Positions 1 through 5,945 are shown, counted from the first letter of the stretch. The stretch: 8,638 nucleotides of DNA from Nitriliruptorales bacterium (GCA_007119305.1 SKPY01000395.1:1-8638), one strand, 5' to 3'. Program-made: numbers and translations. Notes: a model not told the origin generated them from the letters alone.

Positions 1-112
1 GGTCGGTGCCGACCGCGGCGACGAGCGGGCGCACCGGCGCAGCGGCGCCGCCGCCGATGGCCTGCGCAGCGTCGCGCCGCAGGAGCCGTTCCGCCGTGGA
101 CCAGGTGCGCAT
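1..112 (-). CDS. Possible 5' end of a minus-strand gene, cut by the window edge
   Basis: Read on the minus strand from an ATG at 112, the frame is open to the window edge and gives about 37 residues, beginning MRTWSTAERLLRRDAAQAIG. The mix of charged and aliphatic residues looks more like protein than the neighbouring frames do. A GGGGAG stretch lies 12 bases upstream (complement of 125-130), rather far for a ribosome binding site. A second ATG at 120 in another frame is closer to it but gives an arginine/serine-rich, shadow-like peptide. No family is recognisable from this length. If real, the gene is transcribed away from the PxKF gene, so 113-538 would be a divergent intergenic region. Confidence 0.35.
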   Translation of the reverse strand, partial: MRTWSTAERLLRRDAAQAIGGGAAAPVRPLVAAVGTD

Positions 113-538
113 GGCGCCATCGTGCTCCCCGTGACACCCGGTGTGGGCAGGTTCCTTCCCGCGCCTGTGGACAACGCCCATGGGGTTGGCCGCCACCGCA
201 GGCATCCGGTCGGTCGCAGGGCGCCGGGGGCGTCACCGCGCCGGCCCTGCCCTGCCGGGTCGGATCGCGGCGCCGAGAAGGCGACCACAAAGGGATTCTT
301 TCATCACTTTTGCTGATGTTGGGACGGCTGTACGAGCCGTATGTATTCGCTGTGGGGCGACAACCCCCCAAGATCGGGGACGGGCTCGACGCGGGGGAGC
401 GGGACTCCTAACCAACTAACCGATCATGCTTGGTGTGGAGCTGAGATCCGCGGACGGTAGCTGGTCGCCGAGTCAGCGGGGAGCCAGGGCGAACCCTACG
501 CACCAACGGATAGACGATCCTTTTCGGAAAGGTCCGAC
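113..538. other. Long intergenic region, no convincing gene
   Basis: The open frames here are short and rich in Arg, Pro and Ala, with no recognisable motif. The left part (113-280) is GC-rich like the rest of the window. From about 280 the composition becomes more A/T-rich and matches the following PxKF gene. The right part holds the inverted repeats described separately as a leader. Confidence 0.5.
319..538 (+). promoter_or_regulatory. Candidate promoter and structured 5' leader of the PxKF gene
   Basis: A weak promoter-like pair is visible: TTGGGA at 319-324 and TGTATT at 342-347, 17 bases apart. A perfect hairpin, ACGGCT (324-329) with AGCCGT (335-340) and a 5-base loop, lies inside that spacer. 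GATCGG (372-377) can pair with CCGATC (420-425), enclosing a G-rich stretch and CTAACC repeats at the 3' side. TCCGCGGA near 450 is self-complementary. CCTTT/AAAGG with a TCGG loop (about 520-533) places the ribosome binding sequence inside a small stem. About 190 bases of leader is long and suggests possible RNA-level control. It resembles in style the leaders of actinobacterial secreted-protein genes, but the conserved blocks I know for the c-di-AMP (ydaO) riboswitch are not clearly present, so no class is assigned. Confidence 0.3.
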
Positions 539-1426
539 ATGAAGGCGATACGCAACCTGAGGGTCCTCGCCCTCACCGGAGTCTTCTCTCTCCTGCTCGC
601 TGGGATCGCACTCGCAAGCGACGCTGATGCTTCTTTCGCCGACACCAACACGACCGAGCACTCAGTGGATATCGATGCAGGCAAATCCGCGGACGTGGAT
701 GTCATAGTCACGGTCACGGGTAACCAGGCGGGGACCGCCACGTTCAAGATCTACACGGACTACACGCTCGTTGACGACGACTTCGAACGCGACGAAGAGG
801 AGTACGAGCAAGAGACTGTGGCGCCTCGAGCTCCCCAGGATGCGGCGAACGAATTCGACTTCACGGTTCACATCTCCGTGGACGAGGACCAGGTCTGCGG
901 TGAGTTCAAGATGACGATCGCTGCCGAGGACATCACCAACACCAACCAAACAGGAGCAAAGCTGGACGATGGTGAAGCTGCCACACTGACAGTGGTCGTC
1001 CCCTGCAATGAGGAAGAGAACGGACCTCAGTATCACTTCTTCGGCTTCTACGAGCCGGTGAAGAGCAACGACCCCCAAATAGCCAACAAGGTGAGGGCGG
1101 GACAGGGTGTCGCTTTGAAGTGGAACCTGTACCTGGGTGATCCGGAGAAGGACAACGAGATCACGGTCCTTGACGGCTACGCGTTGAAGTCCTTTGGGGT
1201 CGAGTGCCCGACGGGTGCTGGTGCTGCCACGGTGACGGACGACCCCGCAGTCGCCGCAGGCTCAAGTGATCTCAGATATGACGAGATCGACGGTCTCGAT
1301 GACGCCTACGGCCAGACGATCTTCGTCTGGAAGACCAACAGGAACTGGGCTTCCAGTTGCCGCGAGTTCGTGGTCTCGTACGACGGTGAAGAGGTGCACC
1401 GCGCGCTGTTCGAGTTCACACGCTGA
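539..1426 (+). CDS. Secreted PxKF-domain protein
   Basis: This 295-residue protein is probably exported. Residues 1-26 form a signal peptide: basic start (Lys2, Arg5, Arg8), hydrophobic core at about 9-23, and likely cleavage after ALA at 24-26. No lipobox cysteine is present. Residues 30-156 form an acidic beta-rich domain with Cys120 and Cys156. Residues 165-293 match the actinobacterial PxKF domain: FFGFYEPV near the start, KVRAGQGVALKW at 184-195 where the name-giving PVKF would be, FVWKTNRNW at 262-270, Cys223 and Cys274, and an HRALFEF ending at 287-293. Two disulphides are plausible. The function of PxKF domains is poorly known; an extracellular or surface role is inferred. AAAGG sits 6 bases before the ATG. 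The third codon positions are less G/C-rich than in neighbouring genes. The gene is a single unit closed by its own terminator. Confidence 0.85.
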   Translation: MKAIRNLRVLALTGVFSLLLAGIALASDADASFADTNTTEHSVDIDAGKSADVDVIVTVTGNQAGTATFKIYTDYTLVDDDFERDEEEYEQETVAPRAPQDAANEFDFTVHISVDEDQVCGEFKMTIAAEDITNTNQTGAKLDDGEAATLTVVVPCNEEENGPQYHFFGFYEPVKSNDPQIANKVRAGQGVALKWNLYLGDPEKDNEITVLDGYALKSFGVECPTGAGAATVTDDPAVAAGSSDLRYDEIDGLDDAYGQTIFVWKTNRNWASSCREFVVSYDGEEVHRALFEFTR

Positions 1427-1445
1427 TAGCAGCCGCAAGGTCAGG

Positions 1446-1479
1446 GTCCCGTCCACCCCCGTGGACGGGACTTTGCTTT
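1446..1479 (+). terminator. Rho-independent terminator of the PxKF gene
   Basis: A perfect 11-base-pair inverted repeat is present: GTCCCGTCCAC (1446-1456), a CCCC loop, and GTGGACGGGAC (1461-1471), followed directly by TTTGCTTT. It lies 19 bases after the PxKF stop codon. The stem is GC-rich and the T tract is short with two interruptions, so termination is likely. The symmetric stem could also act for minus-strand transcripts, but there is no T run on that side. Confidence 0.85.
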
Positions 1480-1776
1480 GAGACGTAGAGGACATTCGAT
1501 TATGTAGGTGCCGCTCGCGTTGCGGGGCTGAACCTGACACCGGACAGGAACAGGTCCAGACCGGTGGGGATGTGGATGCCGCGCAGGGCCGGGGCACCTA
1601 AGTGCTGTAACGGAGGCCCGACACCCTCACATGCGACGCCGAGGGTGAGGCACGTGGGCGGGCCATCTGTGCATGAGGCCATCCAACGCCGGTCGACCAG
1701 GCACTCGCGTGCCCCCGTGGCGCCCCGAGCCAGGCATCCAGCTTGCCGCCCCGGATCCTGGCTGCACGATGCGCGC
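1480..1776. other. Intergenic stretch, no gene recognised
   Basis: No frame here shows a convincing protein. The only structure noticed is CACCCTC (1622-1628) paired with GAGGGTG (1641-1647) across a 12-base loop, with no T tract, so it is not a typical terminator. A minus-strand frame over about 1500-1600 has a fairly protein-like tail but no recognisable family. Confidence 0.45.
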
Positions 1777-2335
1777 ATGGCCACGACCGCGGACGGGCTC
1801 GAACGGCGGCCGCTGTAGCGACGGGAGTACGAGGCGCTCGGCCGCCTGGGCATGTTCAACGACGAGAAGGTGGAGCTGGTCGAGGGCCAGGTCGTGTACG
1901 CCGCCGAGGAGGGGCCGCCGCACGCGGCCATCTGCGGGCGGCTCAACCGCCTCCTCATAGAGGCCATCCCGGCGACCGAAGCCGAGGTCCGCGTCGGAAA
2001 CCCTTCGCCCTGAGCGACCTGTCAGAGCCAGAGCCCGATTTCCTCGTCGCGCCGCCCCAGCCGGGAAACTACCGCACCGGCCACCCCCACACCGCCTCGC
2101 TAGTCGTCGAGGTCGCCCACACGAGCCGCAGCCGCGACCTCGGCTTGGAGGCGCGTCTGTACGCCGCAGGCGCATCCCCGACTACTGGGTCGTCGACGTC
2201 GACCGTCAGGAGCTCGTCGTGCACCGTGAGCCGGTTGGCACGGCGTTTGGCTCGGTGGCCCGCCATCGCGACGGCGTCGTCCGGGCGCTGCGCCACCCCG
2301 GCGTGGCGGACGACGTCCGCGCGCCGCTGGCCTAG
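1777..2335 (+). pseudogene. Uma2-family (DUF820) endonuclease pseudogene
   Basis: Joined across three frames, this reads as a Uma2-family protein, a PD-(D/E)xK nuclease-like fold often carried in multiple copies by actinobacteria and cyanobacteria. Recognisable blocks are REYEALGRLGMFNDEKVELV then EGQVV (N-terminal hairpin), SEPEPDFLV (the PD aspartate), ASLVVEVAHTSRSRDLGL (the E-x motif) and IPDYWVVDVDRQELVVH. There are three lesions. An in-frame TAG at 1816-1818 follows only 13 codons. A frameshift near 2005 joins RVGNP to FALSDL. A second near 2170 joins RLYAAG to IPDYW. Both frameshifts fit loss of one base. The usual Lys after the D-L-G-L stretch is Glu here. CACGAT at 1765-1770, six bases before the ATG, may be a relic -10 box. 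The gene is either decayed or affected by base-level assembly error; the early TAG favours decay. Confidence 0.8.
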
Positions 2336-2379
2336 CTCGCGCTGCCGGCCTCGTTCAGGGCGCAGCCTGGGGGCGCGCC

Positions 2380-2554
2380 TCACACGTCGACGCGGTAGAG
2401 CCGGTGCGGCCTTGCCGGGGTAGGCGAGGTCGCGTTCGGGGCGCATCCCGAGCCTGTCCGCCACCCGTTGCGACGGCTCGTTGACCGGCTCGATGAGCGC
2501 GACGAAGGTGCGCTCGCCGCAGGCCGTCCGCCCGTGCTCGAGGGCTGCCCGGGC
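2380..2554 (-). pseudogene. Truncated copy of a GNAT acetyltransferase gene (3' third only)
   Basis: This segment is a near copy of the last 174 bases of the intact GNAT gene at 5359-5868, in the same orientation; 2469-2542 is identical to 5447-5520 over 74 bases. It encodes the last helix and strands of the fold, from ARAALEHGR to the end, without the acetyl-CoA-binding loop. Homology stops abruptly at 2554; beyond it the sequence is unrelated and leads into the vapB1 promoter. One extra base near 2412 shifts the last few codons out of frame relative to the intact copy, so the shared stop (complement of 2380-2382) is no longer in frame. No product is expected. It is tail-to-tail with the Uma2 pseudogene. 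Confidence 0.85.
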
Positions 2555-2586
2555 AGGCAATCGGATACTCACAGGTGGCGTGGAGT

Positions 2587-2619
2587 CATCAAGGCATCAA
2601 TATCGGTATGCTTTGATGT
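2587..2619 (+). promoter_or_regulatory. Promoter and likely autorepression operator of the first vapBC module
   Basis: TATGCT (2607-2612) fits a -10 box and lies 7 bases before the antitoxin ATG, so transcription would start at or next to the ATG (leaderless). No Shine-Dalgarno sequence is present. No clear -35 is seen. CATCAA occurs at 2587-2592 and 2595-2600 (8 bases apart), and its complement TTGATG at 2613-2618 brackets the -10 box. Such spaced half-sites overlapping a promoter are typical of ribbon-helix-helix antitoxin operators. Binding is inferred. Confidence 0.5.
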
Positions 2620-2868
2620 ATGCGAACGACGCTGACGCTTGACGAGGACGTCGCTGTCCAGCTGCAGCAGCTGCAGCGGCGCAAGGAGCAGCCCTTCAAG
2701 CAGGTCGTCAACGAGGTGCTGCGCGTGGGGCTCGCACACCTCGACCGGCCAGAGTCACGCTCAGAAGGACCCTTCACGCGCCCCGTCTCGCTCGGCAAGC
2801 CGCGTCTGCCGGACGTAGACGACGTCGGCGAGGCGCTGGCGATCGCCGAGGGCGAGGCGTATCGGTGA
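2620..2868 (+). CDS. VapB-like antitoxin (ribbon-helix-helix)
   Basis: This 82-residue protein starts MRTTLTLDEDVAVQLQQLQR, the usual strand (residues 2-8) and first helix of a ribbon-helix-helix DNA-binding domain. A second helix runs over about 24-41 (FKQVVNEVLRVGLAHL). The remainder (about 42-82) is polar and proline-containing, as expected for the disordered tail that wraps the toxin. Antitoxins of this type bind the cognate PIN ribonuclease and repress their own operon. The stop overlaps the toxin start by four bases (GTGA at 2865-2868), implying translational coupling. The start is set by the -10 box 7 bases upstream and by the family length. The exact VapB subgroup cannot be given from sequence reading alone. 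Confidence 0.85.
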   Translation: MRTTLTLDEDVAVQLQQLQRRKEQPFKQVVNEVLRVGLAHLDRPESRSEGPFTRPVSLGKPRLPDVDDVGEALAIAEGEAYR

Positions 2869-3299
2869 TCGCCGTGGACGCGAACCTGCTCGTCTATGCG
2901 CACGTCACGTCCTATGCCCAGCACGGGCGGGCGCGCACCTGGCTTGACGAGCAGCTCGCGGGGCAGCCGCGCGTCGGCCTGCCGTGGCCCAGCGTGCTCG
3001 CGTTCGTGCGCCTGGTCACCAACCCGCGGCTGTTCTCAGAACCCGAGTCCGTGGCCGACGCCTGGCAGCAGGTCGAGGCGTGGCTGGGCGCCGAGTCAGC
3101 GTGGACACCGGCCCCCACACCACGGCACCGCGCGACGCTCGGGGAGTGCCTCACGACCACGCGGTTGCGGGCCAACGACGTGCCAGATGCCCACCTCGCT
3201 GCGCTGGCCATCGAGCACGGCCTCAGGCTCGCAACCACGGACAGCGGGTTTGCGCGCTTCGAGCGGCTCGAGTGGTTCAACCCGGTAGCGGCGCAATAA
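2865..3299 (+). CDS. VapC-like toxin, PIN-domain ribonuclease
   Basis: The 144-residue product has the full length of a VapC toxin. PIN-domain acidic residues are visible: Asp5 in AVDANLLVYA, Asp105 and Asp108 in ANDVPDAHLAALA, and Asp126 in ATTDSGFARF. The central WPSVLAFVRLVTNPRLF (41-57) is typical of the subfamily in which the usual second-strand glutamate is absent and a F-x-R-x-x-T-N-P motif is found. Known relatives cleave specific RNAs (tRNA or rRNA) with Mg2+ or Mn2+ and arrest growth when freed from VapB. The target here is unknown. The GTG start overlaps the antitoxin stop. No frame damage is seen, so the module appears functional. Confidence 0.88.
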   Translation: MIAVDANLLVYAHVTSYAQHGRARTWLDEQLAGQPRVGLPWPSVLAFVRLVTNPRLFSEPESVADAWQQVEAWLGAESAWTPAPTPRHRATLGECLTTTRLRANDVPDAHLAALAIEHGLRLATTDSGFARFERLEWFNPVAAQ

Positions 3300-3634
3300 C
3301 CCGTCAGGCCGGGAGAGGGACGCCTGGCCTCGGCTTGCCTTCGTGCTGAGGGCGACGGCCTTCGCGGCGGTCATGCTCCCGAGAACGGGTGGGGTCGTCG
3401 ACGTCTCGATCGTGGGGAACTCGTCGTGCACGGCCCTCCCCGGCCGGCACGGCCCTCGCAACAGCTTGTCCTGCACGCTCGAAGCGCCCAACCAACGCGT
3501 ACACAACCAGCCCGATGGCCGCGACTACCTCCCGCGGACACCCGTCGCCGCAGGGAGGGACTACGTGAGCACCATGCGGTGCGATCCAGGGAGCGGTTCC
3601 ACGGCCGTCGCGCCCCCCATAGAGGTTCGCGCTG
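3300..3634. other. Gap between the two toxin-antitoxin modules, no gene recognised
   Basis: The 335 bases hold no convincing gene. A plus-strand frame at about 3343-3420 reads LRATAFAAVMLPRTGGVVDV, which faintly recalls the C-terminal V-V-D-A block of PIN toxins, but the flanking residues do not match. AGGCC (3306-3310) can pair with a later GGCCT, without a T tract. Confidence 0.4.
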
Positions 3635-3637
3635 ATG

Positions 3638-3649
3638 TATATAACGGTG
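3638..3649 (+). promoter_or_regulatory. -10 box of the second vapBC-like module
   Basis: TATATA at 3638-3643 is the only strongly A/T-rich hexamer in this GC-rich stretch. It is 6 bases before the ATG at 3650, which favours leaderless transcription from that ATG. The in-frame ATG at 3635 would lie upstream of the -10 box. No clear -35 is seen. Confidence 0.45.
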
Positions 3650-3898
3650 ATGCGCTGGACGAGCATCTACCTCGACGAGGCCCGGTGCCGCCAACTCGAT
3701 CGCCTGGCGAGGCGGCGCGGCATCTCCCGGGCGGCCCTCATCCGCGAGCTGATCGATCACGCCCTCGGGGGACAGGATGCTGACGTCGCCGATGACCTCG
3801 CGGCGATCGACGAGTCGTTCGGCGCGCTGCCCGACCTCGACCTCGAGCGGGGTCCCGACGAGCGGTGGGCCCACCTGCAGCGGATCACCGGCGCGTGA
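3650..3898 (+). CDS. Ribbon-helix-helix antitoxin of the second module
   Basis: This 82-residue protein begins MRWTSIYLDEARCRQLDRLA and continues RRRGISRAALIRELIDHAL, a clear ribbon-helix-helix (CopG/VapB-type) domain: strand at 3-9, helix at about 10-22, turn with GIS, and helix at about 26-39. The acidic tail (about 40-82) would contact the toxin. The frame is open back to an ATG at 3635, but the family match starts at RTSIYLD and the TATATA box lies between, so 3650 is preferred; GTG at 3647 is also possible. The stop overlaps the toxin GTG (GTGA at 3895-3898), the same layout as in the first module. The two antitoxins are not close copies, so this is a separate module and not a duplication. 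Confidence 0.85.
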   Translation: MRWTSIYLDEARCRQLDRLARRRGISRAALIRELIDHALGGQDADVADDLAAIDESFGALPDLDLERGPDERWAHLQRITGA

Positions 3899-4140
3899 TC
3901 CTCGTCGACACCGACGTCCTCAGCGCCCACCTGCGGGGACACGAGGTGACACGCGACTGGCTGCGGCAGACCCGCGCACAACGGCGTCTCGCGACGAGCG
4001 CGGTCACCGTGGCGGAGCTGACCAGCGGCATTCGCTCAGCGGCGCGGCACACCGTCGAACGCCTCGGCCTTGAGCTCGCGACACTGAACGTGCGGCACTA
4101 CCCGATGCTCGACGGCCTCGAGGCCCCGTTCCAGACGTAA
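3895..4140 (+). CDS. Shortened PIN-domain (VapC-like) toxin with internal deletion
   Basis: The 81-residue product has both ends of a VapC toxin but not the middle. The N-terminal half is normal: ILVDTDVLSAHLRG with Asp5 and Asp7, then TSAVTVAELTSGIRSA with Glu41. The C-terminal end is also normal: GLELATLNVRHYPM at 58-71. Related toxins are about 125-135 residues and carry, before the G-L-x-L-A-T-L-N-x-R-H block, a helical segment with the catalytic D-x-L-I-A-A-T-A motif. That segment, about 45-50 residues, is missing around residues 52-57, with the frame preserved. The protein probably lacks full nuclease activity but might still bind the antitoxin. An upstream in-frame start at 3865 exists, but the GTG at 3895 matches the family N-terminus and the antitoxin overlap. 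It could also be classed as a pseudogene. Confidence 0.75.
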   Translation: MILVDTDVLSAHLRGHEVTRDWLRQTRAQRRLATSAVTVAELTSGIRSAARHTVERLGLELATLNVRHYPMLDGLEAPFQT

Positions 4141-4318
4141 CCGGTCAGCGCTGGATCGACGCCTGGTACTCGGTCGCCCCGGCGAGGATGTGCGCAAGGT
4201 CCTGCCGGTCGCACCACAGCGGCGAGCAGCAGACTCGGCGACGTCGTCGGTTCGGAGGCGCGCGTCGGTGGGGAGAACACTGGTGGCACCGAGGCACGTC
4301 GGGACGAGGGAGGCTGGC
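4141..4318. other. Intergenic stretch before the cyclase gene
   Basis: No recognisable gene is present. On the minus strand a short frame ends QDLAHILAGATEYQASIQR at about 4145-4204, which could be the tail of a lost gene, but no family is evident. The cyclase frame is open back to 4190, yet its residues before 4319 do not resemble the family. Confidence 0.4.
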
Positions 4319-4963
4319 ATGGCGGTTCACGAGATCAGCGCGGAGCTGCGGCCCGATCTGCCCACCTGGCCGGGCGAGGAGGGCCTGCGGCGCACGCTCG
4401 TCGCCGAGCCGCCCGAGGCGCCGGCGACCGTGTCCCACCTCGCCCTCGGCGCCCACACGGGCACGCACGTCGACGCGCCGGTGCACTTCCTGCCCGAAGG
4501 CGGCGGCGTCGACGCCCTGCCGGCCGACGCGCTCGTCGGCCCCTGCCACGTCGCCGACCTGCGCCACGTCGCCGACCGGATCAGCGGCGACGACCTCGCC
4601 GGCGTCGGGCTGCCCGCCGGCATCGACCGGGTGCTGGCCCGCACCCGCAACTCCGGCTGGAGCCGCACCGACCGCGCCTTTCGCGAGGACTACGTCGCCT
4701 TCGATCCCAGCGCCGCCGCGTGGTGCCTCGACCACGGCGTGCGGCTGCTCGGTATCGACTACCTGTCGATCGAGCCGTTCGACGCCGAGGACGCCGGCCA
4801 CCCGGTGCACAAGGCGCTGCTCGGGGCCGGGGTGGTGATCCTCGAGGGCGTCGACCTCGTCGACGTCGAACCGGGCGCCTACGATCTGGCGGCCCTGCCA
4901 TTGCTCGTGCCCGGGGCGGACGGCGCGCCGGCCCGGGCACTGCTCATCGACCGCCCCCACTGA
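4319..4963 (+). CDS. Cyclase-family metal-dependent hydrolase (kynurenine formamidase-like)
   Basis: The 214-residue protein belongs to the cyclase/KynB-like family (PF04199), metal-dependent amidohydrolases that include bacterial arylformamidase (N-formylkynurenine to kynurenine), isatin hydrolase and polyketide-associated cyclases. The metal-binding signature HTGTHVDAPVHF is at 46-57 (His46, His50, Asp52, His56). Further family blocks are LARTRNSGW at 106-114, GIDYLSIEPFDA at 145-156, HPVHKALLGAGVVILEGV at 161-178, and a C-terminal ALPLLVPGADGAPARALLI at 192-210. The length is normal for the family. The start at 4319 is supported by GGGAGG at 4308-4313, 5 bases upstream, and by homology beginning just after it. 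No tryptophan-catabolism genes are nearby, so the substrate is open and kynB is not assigned. Confidence 0.88.
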   Translation: MAVHEISAELRPDLPTWPGEEGLRRTLVAEPPEAPATVSHLALGAHTGTHVDAPVHFLPEGGGVDALPADALVGPCHVADLRHVADRISGDDLAGVGLPAGIDRVLARTRNSGWSRTDRAFREDYVAFDPSAAAWCLDHGVRLLGIDYLSIEPFDAEDAGHPVHKALLGAGVVILEGVDLVDVEPGAYDLAALPLLVPGADGAPARALLIDRPH

Positions 4964-5004
4964 CCGGCTGACCGTTCTGGGCCCGGGTCACCCACGGGTA
5001 CCGG

Positions 5005-5333
5005 ATGGACGTGCGCAGCGATCCGGTGGTCCGTGCCCCTGCGAGCAGCGGCCTGGCGGACGTGCTCGACACCCCGCTCGACAAGGGCCTCGTGCTCGAC
5101 GTGTTCGTGCGGGTGTCGCTGGTCGGCATCGAGGCACTGACCATCGACGCGCGGATCGTGGTGGCAAGCGTCGACACGTACCTGCGCTTCGCCGAGGCCG
5201 TCGACCGTCTCAACCTGCGCTCCCAGAGCCAAGCGGCGGGGATCGACGACGTCCTCGGGGGCGGTGGTGGATCCCTCAAGAGGAAGATGGTCAAGACGGC
5301 CGCCAAGCGGGGTGCCAAGAAGCTGTGTCCTAG
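5005..5333 (+). CDS. gvpA: Orphan gas vesicle structural protein GvpA-like, stop codon apparently lost
   Basis: Residues 16-74 are a clear GvpA/GvpJ core: SGLADVLDTPLDKGLVLDVF, then VRVSLVGIEALTIDARIVVA and SVDTYLRFAEAV. GvpA monomers form the ribbed protein shell of gas vesicles through this helix-strand-strand-helix core. The core is followed by a Gly-rich stretch and a basic tail ending KRGAKKL at residue 107 (5325). No stop follows: the frame runs on to 6132 (375 codons), antisense to the GNAT gene, giving residues unlike any GvpA. A TAG at 5331-5333 in another frame would end the gene after loss-corrected reading, so one missing base near 5326 could explain the missing stop. No other gvp gene (F, G, K, L, N) is in the window, so vesicle formation from this gene alone is not expected. 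There is no clear ribosome binding site before 5005. GvpA versus GvpJ is not settled. Confidence 0.75.
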
Positions 5334-5358
5334 CCACACGAGCCGCGGCCGGCGCCCC

Positions 5359-5868
5359 TCACACGTCGACGCGGTAGAGCCGGTGCGGCTTCCCGCTGTG
5401 CGTGACGTCGCGCTCGTGGCGCATCCCGAGCTTGCCCGCCACCCGCTGCGACGGCTCGTTGACCGGCTCGATGAGCGCGACGAAGGTGCGCTCGCCGCAG
5501 GCCGTCCGCCCGTGCTCGAGTGCTGCCCGGGCGGCTTCGGTGGCGATCCCCGTCCCCCACTGGTCGTAGGCGACGTGCCAGCCGAGCTCGAGCCCCTCAG
5601 CCTCGACCGGGGGAGCGCGCAGCACCACGTTCGCGACCGCCTCGCCGGTGTCGCGGGCGACCACGGCGAACCAGCCACGCCCGGCGGGCTCGCCCTCGCT
5701 GGCCGCCACCACGCGCTCGAGCACGTCGCGCGTGTGGTCGCGATCGCCGGCCTGCTCGTCCCACCACACGACCCGAGGGTCGCCGAGGATCGGGTGCACC
5801 GCCTCGACGTCGCCGCGCTCCCAGGGGCGCATGTCGAAGCGCTCGCTCGAGAACACCACCGGGCCCAT
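5359..5868 (-). CDS. GNAT family N-acetyltransferase (RimJ/RimL-like)
   Basis: The 169-residue protein has the layout of RimJ/RimL-type GNAT enzymes, which move an acetyl group from acetyl-CoA to an amino group of a protein, amino acid or drug. The start SSERFDMRPWERGDVEAV is the usual N-terminal strand and helix. LGWHVAYDQWGTGIATEAA at 95-113 contains the acetyl-CoA pyrophosphate loop (Q-x-x-G-x-G/A, 103-108). VNEPSQRVAGKLGMRHERD at 136-154 is the typical C-terminal motif with Asn137 and Ser140. The substrate is not predictable. It is convergent with gvpA and divergent from the VOC gene. The ATG at 5868 follows a TACGAT box by 7 bases and has no Shine-Dalgarno sequence. Its 3' third is repeated at 2380-2554. 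Confidence 0.88.
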   Translation of the reverse strand: MGPVVFSSERFDMRPWERGDVEAVHPILGDPRVVWWDEQAGDRDHTRDVLERVVAASEGEPAGRGWFAVVARDTGEAVANVVLRAPPVEAEGLELGWHVAYDQWGTGIATEAARAALEHGRTACGERTFVALIEPVNEPSQRVAGKLGMRHERDVTHSGKPHRLYRVDV

Positions 5869-5945
5869 GGCGATGATCGTACGAAAGCGATGAGTTCTGA
5901 CGCCACGCGCCGTCTACAGTGCATCCGCTCAGGGAGGAGACAAGG
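5869..5945. promoter_or_regulatory. Divergent promoter region between the GNAT and VOC genes
   Basis: On the minus strand TACGAT (complement of 5876-5881) lies 7 bases before the GNAT ATG, suggesting a leaderless transcript. On the plus strand TACAGT (5915-5920) is a possible -10 box for the VOC gene, followed by the strong ribosome binding site GGGAGGAG (about 5932-5939), 8 bases before its ATG when measured from GGAGG. No convincing -35 boxes were found for either. Confidence 0.4.

Noticed and set aside
290..538. c-di-AMP (ydaO) riboswitch
   Set aside because: A GCGGGGGA block and a secreted-protein gene downstream are suggestive, but the conserved GGGUGAAUC and CAGCUAACC-type blocks are not convincingly present.
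1500..1600. Minus-strand peptide ending GIHIPTGLDLFLSGVRF as a gene tail
   Set aside because: No recognisable family and the upstream part is disordered Arg/Pro-rich sequence opposite other features.
1622..1647. CACCCTC/GAGGGTG inverted repeat as a terminator
   Set aside because: Seven-base stem with a 12-base loop and no T tract on either strand; probably chance in GC-rich DNA.
3343..3420. Possible remnant of a third PIN toxin between the two modules
   Set aside because: Only a short T-G-G-V-V-D-V stretch recalls the PIN C-terminal block; residues on both sides do not fit and no catalytic context remains.
4145..4960. Minus-strand open frame of 271 codons opposite the cyclase gene
   Set aside because: It mirrors the cyclase coding sequence and has no family motifs; the plus strand has a ribosome binding site and a full family signature.
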